Origin: Spirochaetaceae bacterium
Lineage (GTDB): Bacteria > Spirochaetota > Spirochaetia > Treponematales > Rectinemataceae
Direction of reading: 5' to 3'
Length of the DNA stretch: 64,000 bases
Assembly (NCBI GenBank): GCA_025358255.1
Contig: JANYKC010000057.1
Span: 111,126-175,125, forward strand
In this document: one piece after another, positions 42,756-51,997 of the stretch
Layout of the letters: each line of letters begins with the position of its first letter
Numbering within the stretch: the stretch's first letter is position 1
Translations under genes and position numbers: made by a program
Notes under the pieces: model-generated
Seen by the model: the letters and a program-made list of their open reading frames with translations, nothing else
Database searches by the model: none
Told to the model about the DNA's origin: nothing

Positions 42756-43561
42756 TTGTCACTTCCTGGCAGGATTTCCTCGGTGGCAAGGGCCCAAGCG
42801 GAGCCCTTGCGGCTACAATAGGTGTCTTTGATGGACTGCATATCGGCCACCGTCGCCTCATCGACCGGGTTTTCGCCAACAGCGAAGGTCGGGAATCCGG
42901 GGTGATAACCTTTCGGGAGAATCCCAAGGGCGTGGTCCGGCCCTCAAGTTTCCGGGGAAGCCTGTCTTCCCTCGAGGGGAAGCTCGAAAGCCTCGATGCA
43001 TTGGGCCTCGATCTCTGCGTCCTCATTGACTTTTCCGGGGATTTCAGTAAACTGTCGGGAAGAGATTTCCTGTCTCTTTTGCATGAGAAAGGAAGACTCG
43101 AGTATATAGCTATTGGTTCAAACTTCAGCTGCGGCCACAAGCTCGATACCGATGCGAACGATATTGCGGGATTCTATGCGGTGCGGGCTGTCCATGCTGA
43201 AATCCTTGAACCGGTGCAATGGGAAGGCTACGCGGTCAGTTCCAGCCGGATTCGGGTCGCCATAATGGATGGTCGCCTCGAGGATGCGGCACAGATGCTA
43301 GGTCGACCCTATGGACTGGATCTTGCGGGCTTCCCGACGATGGATTCGCGTGCCGGATTCACCGCCTATCGTCGTTCGTCGGTTTTCGTGCTTCCTCCCC
43401 CGGGAGATTACGAGGTTGAGGTTGAGTCGAAGAAGGGGAGGGTGCCTACCCGCCTCAACATTTCGGAAGAAGGGCTTCTTCTCGCGGCGGCGAAAGATGA
43501 CGCCCCGAGGACTGTCTCGTTTATCGGGCTTACAAAGGCAATGAAAAGATTGAAGGAGTGA
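42752..43561 (+). CDS. ribF: RibF-like FAD synthetase, riboflavin-kinase part reduced
   Basis: The 269-residue protein has the FMN adenylyltransferase nucleotide motif [14 protein letters not shown] (about 24-37), then [11 protein letters not shown] and [27 protein letters not shown]. Typical bifunctional RibF is about 310 residues. Here the last 80 residues keep only GFPT and a LPPPGDYEV block; the ATP-binding GFPTAN reads GFPTMD and the domain is about 45 residues short, so flavokinase activity is doubtful. It starts in a 4-base ATGA overlap with truB. FMN would then need another kinase. Confidence 0.85.
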   Translation: MIVTSWQDFLGGKGPSGALAATIGVFDGLHIGHRRLIDRVFANSEGRESGVITFRENPKGVVRPSSFRGSLSSLEGKLESLDALGLDLCVLIDFSGDFSKLSGRDFLSLLHEKGRLEYIAIGSNFSCGHKLDTDANDIAGFYAVRAVHAEILEPVQWEGYAVSSSRIRVAIMDGRLEDAAQMLGRPYGLDLAGFPTMDSRAGFTAYRRSSVFVLPPPGDYEVEVESKKGRVPTRLNISEEGLLLAAAKDDAPRTVSFIGLTKAMKRLKE

Positions 43562-43566
43562 AAGGA

Positions 43567-43836
43567 ATGGCTCTCACCAAAGAGGACAAGGCACGCATCG
43601 TGCTTGAGTACGGCAAGGGAGAGAAGAACTCAGGCTCGACGGAGGCCCAGATCGCCCTCCTCACCGAGCGTATCACTGGTCTTACTGAGCATTTCAAGAC
43701 CAGCAAGAAGGATACGAATTCCCGCCGTGGTCTCTTGAAGCTCGTCGGCCAGCGCCGCAGGCTCCTCAAGTATCTCCAGCGGACGGATCTCGCCAGTTAT
43801 CGAACCCTCATCGAGAAGCTCAATATCCGCAAGTGA
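43567..43836 (+). CDS. rpsO: 30S ribosomal protein S15
   Basis: The 89-residue protein starts [21 protein letters not shown] and contains [14 protein letters not shown]...[36 protein letters not shown] S15 sequence. AAAGGA precedes ATG 43567; the in-frame start at 43558 is not needed. A folded intergenic RNA lies between it and pnp. Confidence 0.97.
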   Translation: MALTKEDKARIVLEYGKGEKNSGSTEAQIALLTERITGLTEHFKTSKKDTNSRRGLLKLVGQRRRLLKYLQRTDLASYRTLIEKLNIRK

Positions 43837-43843
43837 TTTCAAT

Positions 43844-43941
43844 TCCCGCGCAAACGGCCCTGCTCGCCGATGCCTCAAGCGGCGACGCACCAAGGCGCGG
43901 GAGTCCGACCACGGAGGCCCGGGCTCTTTTGAGTTCGGGCT
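43844..43941 (+). promoter_or_regulatory. structured rpsO-pnp intergenic RNA
   Basis: TCCCGCGC (43844-43851) pairs with GCGCGGGA (43895-43902) and encloses an inner stem TCGCCG (43864-43869)/CGGCGA (43880-43885). A second hairpin, CCGGGCTC-TTTT-GAGTTCGG, lies at 43919-43938. A similar position in E. coli carries the RNase III-processed pnp leader that PNPase uses to control its own synthesis. Confidence 0.55.
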
Positions 43942-43969
43942 TTCGTCCATGGTTGCAAAGAAGGAACAA

Positions 43970-46159
43970 ATGGTACACAAACTGACGTATAGGATCGGCG
44001 GCGCCGACCTCGTGCTTGAAACCGGGCGCATGGCCAAGCAGGCCAATGGAGCCGTTTTCGCGACCCTCGGCGGATCGGCGGTGATAGCCACCGTCTGCTG
44101 CGCCGCGAGCGCCACCGAAGGACTGGATTTCGTCCCCCTCACCGTCGAGTACAACGAGAAGTACTACGCCGCCGGCAAGATCCCCGGTGGCTTCATCAAG
44201 CGCGAGACGCGCCCGAAGGATCGGGAGATCCTCGTCTCCCGCATCATCGACAGGCCCATGCGGCCGCTGTTCGAGAAATCCTTCGGTCGTGAGATACAGG
44301 TTGTCCCGACCTGCATCTCCACCGATCTCGTCAATCCTCCCGATATCCTCGGCCTCATCGCCGCAAGCGCCGCGGTCCATATCTCCGACATCCCCTTCAA
44401 CGGCCCCATCGCCGCGGTGCGCGTATGCCTCGTGAACGGGGAATACCTGGTCAATCCGAACTATGACCAGATCAACGCCGCCAAGCTCGAGATCGTTGTC
44501 GCCGGCACCGAGGACGGAATCACGATGGTCGAAGGCGATGCCTTCGAGGCCTCGGAGGAGGAGATGCTCGCCGCCATCGAGGTTTCCAAGAAGCCGATCG
44601 CGGAGATCTGCGCCCTCATCCGCGAGCTGCGCAAGCTCTCCGGAAAGGACAAGCTCCCACTCGCTCCCCTCAAGGTCGAGCTCAAGCGCAAGGATGAGAT
44701 CAAGTCCTATGCCCATGCCCTCCTGGCCAAGGCGCTTTTCACCAAGGTGAAGCACGAGCGCTACGCCGCCGTCGGTGCGGCCATCGCCGACGCCAAGGCG
44801 AAGTTCTCCGACGTTTTCACGGACGAGATCCAGAAGAAACTTTTCGATGCCCTCATGGAGGAGCTCCAGTACGATATCCTCCGCGGCGCGATCCTCGACA
44901 AGGGCCTTCGCGTGGACGGCCGTGGTCTCGAGGAGATCCGCCCCATCACCTGCGAGATCGGCGTCCTTCCGAGGACCCACGGTTCCGCCCTCTTCACTCG
45001 CGGAGAGACCCAAGCCTTGGCTGTCACCACCCTAGGTACGGTCTTTGACGAGCAGATCTTCGACGACATAGAAGGCGACCGGCGCGAGCGATTCATGCTC
45101 CACTACAATTTCCCTCCCTTCTCGGTCGGGGAGACAGGTCGTCTCGGGACCGGACGCCGCGAGATCGGCCATGGAAACCTCGCCCGGAGGTCAATCCTCA
45201 GGGTCCTGCCCGCCAAGGACAAATTCCCTTATACCATCCGCGTCGTCTCGGAGATCCTTGAGTCCAACGGCTCCTCGTCGATGGCCTCCATTTGCGGCGG
45301 GGTCCTTTCCCTGCTTCAGGCCGGTGTGCCCCTCAAGAAGCCGGTCGCCGGCATCGCCATGGGCCTCATCAGCGAAGGCAAGCGTTTCGCCGTGCTTTCG
45401 GATATCCTCGGTGACGAGGACCACCTCGGTGACATGGACTTCAAGGTCGCGGGGTCCAAGGAAGGCATCACCGGCTTCCAGATGGACATCAAGATCGCCG
45501 GGGTCTCCACGGAGATCCTCGAAAAGGCCCTTTCCCAGGCAAAAGCCGGCCGGCTCCACATCCTCGGAATCATGGAAGAGGCGCTTCCGGCCCCAGCCGC
45601 CGAGATCTCGGAGTTCGCCCCGAAGATCGTTTCCCTCAGGATCGACATCGACAAGATCGGCGCCATCATCGGGCCGGGCGGCAAGAACATCAAGGCTCTT
45701 TGCGAGACCTACGGCGTCCAGATCAACGTCGATGACGATGGCTCCGTGACGATCTACGGGAAGAACCAGAAAGCGGCCTATGCCGCCAAGGAAGCGGTCC
45801 TCGGCATCGCCGAAGATCCCGAGACCGGCCGCATCTACGACGGCGTCGTGAAGCGGATCATGGATTTCGGCGCTTTCATCGAGATCCTGCCCGGAAAGGA
45901 AGGCCTCTGCCACATCTCGCGTCTTTCCAAGACCCGTGTCGAGAAGGTGTCAGATGTCGTCAAGGAAGGAGACAAGGTCAAGGTCAAGCTCCTCGAGGTC
46001 GATCGGCTAGGAAGGCTCAACCTGGCCCTTGCCGATGCCCTGGACGAGAGCGGAAACGTGGCCTCCGACGCGCACCGCGAGGAGCGAAGCGAATCCTCAC
46101 GTCGCGACAGCCGCCCGCGCGAGGACCGGCATGATGACCGGGGTCCCCGGAGGCACTAG
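43970..46159 (+). CDS. pnp: polyribonucleotide nucleotidyltransferase (PNPase)
   Basis: Phosphorolytic 3'-5' exoribonuclease. The 729-residue protein has two RNase PH domains (about 10-230 and 315-545; GGFIKRE, RPMRPLFEKSFG; NFPPFSVGE, SSSMASICGG), the KH domain GPGGKNIKAL near 568 and an S1 domain near 625-690, ending in an Arg-rich tail. ATG 43970 has AAGGA four bases upstream; ATG 43949 would add seven residues and has no site. M16 peptidase begins directly after its stop. Confidence 0.97.
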   Translation: MVHKLTYRIGGADLVLETGRMAKQANGAVFATLGGSAVIATVCCAASATEGLDFVPLTVEYNEKYYAAGKIPGGFIKRETRPKDREILVSRIIDRPMRPLFEKSFGREIQVVPTCISTDLVNPPDILGLIAASAAVHISDIPFNGPIAAVRVCLVNGEYLVNPNYDQINAAKLEIVVAGTEDGITMVEGDAFEASEEEMLAAIEVSKKPIAEICALIRELRKLSGKDKLPLAPLKVELKRKDEIKSYAHALLAKALFTKVKHERYAAVGAAIADAKAKFSDVFTDEIQKKLFDALMEELQYDILRGAILDKGLRVDGRGLEEIRPITCEIGVLPRTHGSALFTRGETQALAVTTLGTVFDEQIFDDIEGDRRERFMLHYNFPPFSVGETGRLGTGRREIGHGNLARRSILRVLPAKDKFPYTIRVVSEILESNGSSSMASICGGVLSLLQAGVPLKKPVAGIAMGLISEGKRFAVLSDILGDEDHLGDMDFKVAGSKEGITGFQMDIKIAGVSTEILEKALSQAKAGRLHILGIMEEALPAPAAEISEFAPKIVSLRIDIDKIGAIIGPGGKNIKALCETYGVQINVDDDGSVTIYGKNQKAAYAAKEAVLGIAEDPETGRIYDGVVKRIMDFGAFIEILPGKEGLCHISRLSKTRVEKVSDVVKEGDKVKVKLLEVDRLGRLNLALADALDESGNVASDAHREERSESSRRDSRPREDRHDDRGPRRH

Positions 46160-47521
46160 ATGATTCGCGAGATCGCACTTCCCCGCGGCGCCCTCCTCAT
46201 CGAGGAAAGCGCCGCGGGGGCGCGGTCCTTCGCCGTAGGTTTCTGGTTCCCCCTCGGTTCTCGCCATGAGGCGAAAACCGAGCGGGGTTTTGTGCATTTT
46301 GTCGAGCACATGGTCTTCAAGGGCAGTGCAAGGCGGAGCGCCCAGGACTTCGCGCGTGAGGTCGATCGCGTCGGCGGCTACCTCAACGCATTTACCGAAC
46401 GTGATACCCTCTGTTTCCACTGCGTGGTTCCAAAAGCCTATTGGCGGCTGGCCCTCGACATCATGGTGGACCTCGTCCTGGGGGCGACCTTCCCCGATGA
46501 GGAATTCGAGCGGGAAAGGCAGGTCATCCAGAGCGAGATACTCGCAGCAGGTGACGATCCTGAGGAGGCATCCCACGATGGCCTCCTTGCGCGGCTTTGG
46601 CCGGGCGACAGCCTCTCAAGGAAAATCGCAGGGGAGGTGGACGATCTCGAGAAGGTGACACGGGACGCCCTCTATGGCTTTTACCGCCGCCGCCTGACCT
46701 GCGACCACCTTATCGTTTCAATATCGGGCAGCGTCGACGAGCGCGACGTGGAGCAAGAGCTTTCCAGGCTGCTTGATGCGATGCTGCCATCGGACATGGC
46801 TCCCGAGCCGTATCCTCCCGAGCCGCCGCCCACCTTCGCGCCGGCCCGGGCATTCGAAATGGCGGCGGTCAGCCAAATCTACCTGTATGAAGCCCTTGAG
46901 GTTAGCGAAGGGGGAGATCCGGACGACTACTATGTCCTTTCCGTGCTCAATGGCGCCTTGGGCGAATCAATGAGCTCCCGTCTCTTCCAGAACCTCAGGG
47001 AAAAACAGGGCCTGTGCTATTCGGTCTATTCGAGCTTCACGCTGGACCGCGGTGTAGGGCTTTGGATGGCCTCGGCTTCATCCTCCACGAAGCTGTTTCC
47101 CCGCCTGCTCGAATCCCTGGATGCCGAGCTCGACCGGCTTGCCGATGGAGACGAGGGAGCCCTCACGGAAGCCGAAGTCGAGGAATCGATGTCGCGCATC
47201 GCTGGCTCGTTTGACCTGGCGCTGGAGGACCCGGACTATCGGATGAAGCGGATCGCGAAGCAGAAGCTTTGCTCGGGCTTTGTCCTGGACGCGGAAGAGA
47301 CGAAGGACAAGATCCTCGCCGTCGACAAGCCCCGCGTGGACGCCATGGCGGCCCGGATTTTTTTAGGTCGGAAGCGGGCGCTTTTCGCGTATGGCCGCCA
47401 TTCCGCCGGCGTGGACCGCGCATTCGGGATAGGTGCAGGGAAGCCGCAGTCGCGCGGTGCGGCCGCAGGGAAGGCCGCAAGACGTGGAACCGCGGATGGG
47501 GGCGGGGGCGAGCATGGATGA
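46160..47521 (+). CDS. M16-family zinc peptidase
   Basis: The 453-residue protein has the inverted zinc motif [10 protein letters not shown] (HxxEH, near 49) and the distal Glu in a ERQVIQSEI block, plus the C-terminal [18 protein letters not shown] that binds substrate. This is the processing-peptidase-like clade often found next to pnp and dut. The last 40 residues are a Gly/Ala/Arg-rich low-complexity tail. The ATG immediately follows the pnp stop, with GGAGG inside pnp. dut overlaps by eight bases. Substrate is unknown. Confidence 0.92.
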   Translation: MIREIALPRGALLIEESAAGARSFAVGFWFPLGSRHEAKTERGFVHFVEHMVFKGSARRSAQDFAREVDRVGGYLNAFTERDTLCFHCVVPKAYWRLALDIMVDLVLGATFPDEEFERERQVIQSEILAAGDDPEEASHDGLLARLWPGDSLSRKIAGEVDDLEKVTRDALYGFYRRRLTCDHLIVSISGSVDERDVEQELSRLLDAMLPSDMAPEPYPPEPPPTFAPARAFEMAAVSQIYLYEALEVSEGGDPDDYYVLSVLNGALGESMSSRLFQNLREKQGLCYSVYSSFTLDRGVGLWMASASSSTKLFPRLLESLDAELDRLADGDEGALTEAEVEESMSRIAGSFDLALEDPDYRMKRIAKQKLCSGFVLDAEETKDKILAVDKPRVDAMAARIFLGRKRALFAYGRHSAGVDRAFGIGAGKPQSRGAAAGKAARRGTADGGGGEHG

Positions 47522-47954
47522 AATCGGCCTTCGATGCACGCTCTGTAGCGGGTGTGCGGTCCCGGAATACAAGAGCGCGGGAGCCGCGGGTGCGGACATC
47601 AGGGCCCGGCTTCCGTCCTCTCTTATCCTCGAGCCCGGAGCGAGGGCCGCGGTTCCGACCGGACTCAGCCTCGAGATCCCTGAAGGCTTCGAAGTCCAGG
47701 TCAGGCCCCGTTCCGGTCTCGCCCTGGAAAAAGGAGTCACCTGCCTCAATACCCCAGGGACCATCGATTCCGACTATCGCGGGGAGGTCAAGGTCATCCT
47801 CGTGAACCTCGGGAAGGACCCGGTCAGCATAGCCGATGGTGAGCGGATCGCCCAACTTGTGCTTGCCCCCGTTTCCCGGGCCAGCTTCCTCGTGGCCAAG
47901 GAACTTGGCGGGACGGAGCGCGGCGCCGGCGGCTTCGGCTCAACGGGAGCCTGA
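47514..47954 (+). CDS. dut: dUTP diphosphatase
   Basis: Hydrolyses dUTP to dUMP. The 146-residue trimer-type enzyme has all five motifs: [56 protein letters not shown] and [13 protein letters not shown] 47514 overlaps the peptidase stop. lptF starts two bases after its stop. Confidence 0.96.
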   Translation: MDEIGLRCTLCSGCAVPEYKSAGAAGADIRARLPSSLILEPGARAAVPTGLSLEIPEGFEVQVRPRSGLALEKGVTCLNTPGTIDSDYRGEVKVILVNLGKDPVSIADGERIAQLVLAPVSRASFLVAKELGGTERGAGGFGSTGA

Positions 47955-47956
47955 GC

Positions 47957-49264
47957 ATGAAGGGCCCGAGAGGCGTCCGCCACCATGGCGTCCGCGGGAT
48001 GTTTGGGCCAAGGATCCTCACCGCCTATATTGTCAGGGAGCTCCTCCTGTCCTTCCTCGTGGCCTTCCTGTTCTTTTTCGTCGTGTTCTTCGTGAACCAG
48101 CTTCTGTTGATGGCGGAGGACATCCTTTCAAAAAGGGCTCCAGTCACGGACGTCCTCCTCCTCCTCCTTTATGCGGTTCCGTCCGAGATCGCGATGGCTT
48201 TTCCCTTCGCGTCCCTTGTCGGTGCCTTGATGGCCGCCGGTAGGCTTTCCTCGGAAAACGAGATCCTGGTGATGCAGGCTTCAGGCCTGCCTGCCAGGCG
48301 CATTTTCCTGCCTTTTGTGGTCCTCGGCGTCGCCTTCACCCTCGTGTCCTTCACGATGAACGATTTCTTCCTTCCATTGGGATCCATCCAATACGGTAAG
48401 CTTTACCGATCCCTCGTCGTATCCTCGCCCGCGGTCGAACTGAAGCCCTGGTCATCGCGGCGCTACAAGGATGTCACGATAGTCACCGGTTCCGTCGAAG
48501 GAAGCCGCGTCGAGGACCTCCTCATATTCGACAAGGCTTCGGACGGCAAGGACAGGGTCATCTCCGCCGACTCAGCGACCCTCGGGGAGTCGACCAGCTC
48601 TGGCATAAGCCTGAAGCTCATGGATGTCTGGATGCAGACCCTTTCCGCCAACCAGGTGGATCGGGTCGAGTATTCGTCCTGCGCGGTCATGGAGTACAGG
48701 ATCGATCTTGCGGCAGGAAACAGCTCCACAGCGGTGCTTGGCCCATATGAGATGTCGAGCCACGACCTCGCAAGGTCCATTCGGGATAAGCAGCGGTCCT
48801 TCGACGGAAAGCGCGCGGATAGGGATCGCGAGGAGACAGCCGCGCGGGAACGGCTGGAATCGACCTATGATTCGGTCCTGCTCTCACGGCTGGCCTGGCC
48901 GAATGCCCAGGGCAAGCTTTCTCCCCTTGTCGAAAAAATGGCCGAATTGGTACGGACAAGGCCGAATGACAGGAACATCCAGATCTATCGCCTCGAGTAT
49001 TACAAGAAATTCTCGATCCCTGCCGGCGCGGTCTGCTTTGTGTTCCTCGCCTTTCCCCTTGGCCTGCGGGCCCGGCGGGCTGGGCGAAGCGTGGGCTTCG
49101 GTCTGGGCCTTCTCGTGGCAGTGCTGTATTGGGCCATGCTGCTTGGTGGCCAGACCCTCGGGATTCGGCTCGGGTTTTCCCCTTTCTGGACGATGTGGGG
49201 CGCCGATATCTTCATCCTTGTCGTGGCGGTCGCGCTGTGGTTGCGCGACCGCCTCTACGGATAG
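47957..49264 (+). CDS. lptF: LPS-export permease LptF (YjgP)-like
   Basis: A 435-residue membrane protein with the YjgP/YjgQ pattern: three N-terminal membrane segments (about 29-52, 65-90, 108-130), a periplasmic beta-jellyroll domain (about 140-270), then three more segments after residue 335. It forms the transmembrane part of the LptB2FG transporter. lptG follows after ten bases. The ATPase LptB and LptA/C are not in the window, so a canonical LPS is inferred, not shown. Confidence 0.88.
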   Translation: MKGPRGVRHHGVRGMFGPRILTAYIVRELLLSFLVAFLFFFVVFFVNQLLLMAEDILSKRAPVTDVLLLLLYAVPSEIAMAFPFASLVGALMAAGRLSSENEILVMQASGLPARRIFLPFVVLGVAFTLVSFTMNDFFLPLGSIQYGKLYRSLVVSSPAVELKPWSSRRYKDVTIVTGSVEGSRVEDLLIFDKASDGKDRVISADSATLGESTSSGISLKLMDVWMQTLSANQVDRVEYSSCAVMEYRIDLAAGNSSTAVLGPYEMSSHDLARSIRDKQRSFDGKRADRDREETAARERLESTYDSVLLSRLAWPNAQGKLSPLVEKMAELVRTRPNDRNIQIYRLEYYKKFSIPAGAVCFVFLAFPLGLRARRAGRSVGFGLGLLVAVLYWAMLLGGQTLGIRLGFSPFWTMWGADIFILVVAVALWLRDRLYG

Positions 49265-49274
49265 GGGCCGGAAG

Positions 49275-50360
49275 ATGCGCGGCGAAAAAACTTTACGCCT
49301 TTACATCCTCGGGCTGTTCACGCCGTTCTTTGTCGGAGCCGTGGTCTTTTTCATGCTCATCCTTGAGCTCATCGACCTCTTCGGGAGCCTTTGGCGTTTC
49401 CTGTCCCAGGATGTCGGCGCCGCTGCGATCCTCAAGGTTTCTGCCCTCTACCTGCCAACCTGCCTGGCCTATGCGATGCCCTTGGCCCTCCTTTTCGCGA
49501 CCGCCTATACCCTGGGCTCGCTCTATGCCAGGAACGAGCTCATCGCGGTATTTTGCGCCGGGACACCCTTGTTCTCCTTCGTGTTTCCGCTCCTCGTGCT
49601 TTCGGTCTTTCTTTCGCTTTTTGGTTTCCTCTTCAGCGACGGCGTTGTGCTCACGACCTATAAGGCGAAAGGGGACTATTCGCGCCAACTCCTCGGCATG
49701 AAGGTTTCCATGAGCAACGCGGATATTGCTGTCATCGCGAAAGACGGCAAGATCATCTATCGGGCGGATTACTATGACGATGCGACAAAAAGCCTTTCGG
49801 GCCTCAGCATCGTGGAGAGGGACGCCGACAACCGTCCTATCGCTCGCATCGAGGCGGTCTCCGCGAAATGGGAGGATGGGGCCTGGATCCTGAATCGCGC
49901 CCGCCGGTTCGACAGGCAGGAAGACGGCACATGGGGAGAGAAAAGCTACGGGACCCTGAAGGGCGAAGGATACGACGAGCCTCCCGCCACCTTCAGGAGC
50001 CAAAACCGGGACGTCAAGGAGATGTCGGTGCAGGACCTGGCTGTCTACGTGGATTCCCTGAGGCGCGCCGGGCTTCCCTTCCAATCGGCGCTTGCGGAGC
50101 GGCACAAGCGCTTTGCCTTCTCCTTCGCGCCATTCATAGTCGTGCTCATATCCTCATCCCTGGGCAGCCGCTTCCGGAAGAACGTGCTGCTCGTCAGCCT
50201 GCTTTCAAGCCTGTTGGTGGCGACCGGGTACTATGTCACGCAGATGGTCACCATGTTGCTCGCGAAGACCGGACTCCTTGCGCCTGCCATCGGCGCCTGG
50301 GCGCCTTTATGCATATTCGCCTTGGTCGGGGCGCTTCTTTTCCGACGCGCCAGGACCTGA
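49275..50360 (+). CDS. lptG: LPS-export permease LptG (YjgQ)-like
   Basis: A 361-residue partner of LptF with the same six-segment architecture and central periplasmic domain (about 130-255). MRGEKTLRLYILGLFTPFF is the typical start at ATG 49275; the longer frame upstream is inside lptF and is not used. The C-terminal three segments lie near 275-355. Assignment rests on topology, pairing with lptF and the LYILGLFTP opening. Confidence 0.87.
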   Translation: MRGEKTLRLYILGLFTPFFVGAVVFFMLILELIDLFGSLWRFLSQDVGAAAILKVSALYLPTCLAYAMPLALLFATAYTLGSLYARNELIAVFCAGTPLFSFVFPLLVLSVFLSLFGFLFSDGVVLTTYKAKGDYSRQLLGMKVSMSNADIAVIAKDGKIIYRADYYDDATKSLSGLSIVERDADNRPIARIEAVSAKWEDGAWILNRARRFDRQEDGTWGEKSYGTLKGEGYDEPPATFRSQNRDVKEMSVQDLAVYVDSLRRAGLPFQSALAERHKRFAFSFAPFIVVLISSSLGSRFRKNVLLVSLLSSLLVATGYYVTQMVTMLLAKTGLLAPAIGAWAPLCIFALVGALLFRRART

Positions 50361-50376
50361 GAAGAAAGGATTTTCC

Positions 50377-51516
50377 ATGATAGACAAGGGCATTTTCACC
50401 CAGGTATCCAAGGATCCGCTCACGAGGGCCAGGACAGGCTTTGTAGAACTGCCCCATGGCCGCGTCCAGACGCCGGCCTTCATGCCAGTGGGGACGAACG
50501 CGACCGTCAAGGCGATAAGTCCGGATACCCTGGAGGAAATCGGTTTTCCAATAATCCTTGCCAATACCTATCATCTTTTCCTGAGGCCCGGAGCCGACGT
50601 CATAAAGGAGGCCGGCGGCCTTCACGGCTTCACGGGTTGGCATCGGAATTTCCTGACGGATTCCGGGGGCTTCCAGGTATTTTCCCTTGCCCCATTCAGG
50701 AAGATAAGCGATGAAGGCGTGAAATTCCGTTCGCATATCGATGGCTCCTATCGCTTCCTTTCGCCGGAGGTCGCAGTCGAAGTCCAGACGTCCCTCAATA
50801 GCGACATCCAGATGCAGCTGGACGTGTGCTCGCCTTGGGGCTCCGAGGAAAAGGAAGTCCGTTCCGCGCTCCGGTTGACGACGGAATGGGCCAGGCGGGC
50901 CAAGGCGAAATGGACCGAAAAAAGGGAAGGCGGCTACCGGGGAGAGCTCTTCGGCATAATCCAGGGAGGTTTCGACGCCCAGTTGCGCGCGCGGAGCGCC
51001 GACGAGATCCTCTCTTTCGGATTGCCCGGCGTCGCGATCGGAGGGCTTTCCGTGGGTGAGCCGTTCGAGGTGTATAGGGACTTCCTGGCATCCACCGCCC
51101 TGTTACTTCCCGAGGACAAGCCCCGCTACCTTATGGGGATCGGCACGCCCGAGTACATCCTCGAGGCGGTCGAGAATGGCATCGACCTTTTCGACTGCGT
51201 CTTTCCCACGAGGACCGCGAGGAATGGGCTTCTATTCACCTCGCAGGGACCGCTGACCATCAAGAAAGCGGCCTATGAAAGGGATTTCCTCCCGATCGAC
51301 CCGCTGTGCGGATGCAAGACCTGCAGGCATTACTCCCGGGCCTACCTTCGGCACATGTACAAGAGCCAGGAGATCCTCTACGCGATGCTTGCCACCTACC
51401 ACAATCTTTTTTTCCTCGCGGATCTCGTGTCAAAAATCCGATATAGTATCGAGCATGGCAGTTTTACGGCCTTCAAGAGGGACTTCCTTGCGATCTACCA
51501 CACGAAGCAGGATTGA
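50377..51516 (+). CDS. tgt: queuine tRNA-ribosyltransferase (tRNA-guanine transglycosylase)
   Basis: Exchanges G34 for preQ1 in tRNAs; QueA at 26612 carries out the next step. The 379-residue protein has TDSGGFQVFSL (catalytic Asp), DVCSPWG, GIIQGG, FDCVFPTRTARNG (nucleophile Asp) and the zinc site CGCKTCRHYSRAYLRH. GAAAGGA precedes ATG 50377. The upstream extension is within lptG and not used. Confidence 0.97.
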   Translation: MIDKGIFTQVSKDPLTRARTGFVELPHGRVQTPAFMPVGTNATVKAISPDTLEEIGFPIILANTYHLFLRPGADVIKEAGGLHGFTGWHRNFLTDSGGFQVFSLAPFRKISDEGVKFRSHIDGSYRFLSPEVAVEVQTSLNSDIQMQLDVCSPWGSEEKEVRSALRLTTEWARRAKAKWTEKREGGYRGELFGIIQGGFDAQLRARSADEILSFGLPGVAIGGLSVGEPFEVYRDFLASTALLLPEDKPRYLMGIGTPEYILEAVENGIDLFDCVFPTRTARNGLLFTSQGPLTIKKAAYERDFLPIDPLCGCKTCRHYSRAYLRHMYKSQEILYAMLATYHNLFFLADLVSKIRYSIEHGSFTAFKRDFLAIYHTKQD

Positions 51517-51997
51517 AGCCCTCGCCCTCATGATCCTCGCGGGCATGATGACCGCCTCGGGCAGCTCGGGGTCCTCGCACCGCGATGGCCCGGACAGCCT
51601 TGGCGAATCGAGCATGAGGCTCGTTGCCGAGGCGCTCTCCTGGAGGTCCGTTCCCTATCTTCTCGGCGGGCACGGCAAGGACGGGGCGGATTGCTCGGGT
51701 TTCGTCAGCGAAGCGCTGCTTCGCGCCGAAGTAGGCGGTTCGATACCCCGAAGCAGCGCGGCCTTCGCGCAATGGGGACAAAAAGCCGCGGGCGGCGCCC
51801 GGCCAGGGGATATCCTGGTTTTCGGCGATGGGAAAACGGCAAGCCACGTGGGCATCGCATTGTCCGTGGACCGCTTCATCCATGCGGCTTCGGAAGGTCC
51901 CCGGACTGGAGTCATAATCTCGGACCTCGATGAATCGACCTGGCGTCCGCGGCTGATGGCCGTCCGCCGGCCCGGGAAGGGAAAGGGGAAGCCATGA
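51488..51997 (+). CDS. NlpC/P60 peptidoglycan endopeptidase, probably secreted
   Basis: The NlpC/P60 domain has ADCSGFVSEALLRAEVG (catalytic Cys), SHVGIALSVD (His) and FIHAASEG (third polar residue). A hydrophobic N-terminus (ALALMILAGMMTASGSSGSS) looks like a signal peptide. The start is uncertain: TTG 51488 has GAGGGA five bases upstream and gives 169 residues; ATG 51533 is shorter and would cut the positively charged n-region. It overlaps tgt and is followed by an ATGA overlap with the HEAT gene, so the two probably act together at the wall. Confidence 0.8.
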   Translation: MRSTTRSRIEALALMILAGMMTASGSSGSSHRDGPDSLGESSMRLVAEALSWRSVPYLLGGHGKDGADCSGFVSEALLRAEVGGSIPRSSAAFAQWGQKAAGGARPGDILVFGDGKTASHVGIALSVDRFIHAASEGPRTGVIISDLDESTWRPRLMAVRRPGKGKGKP

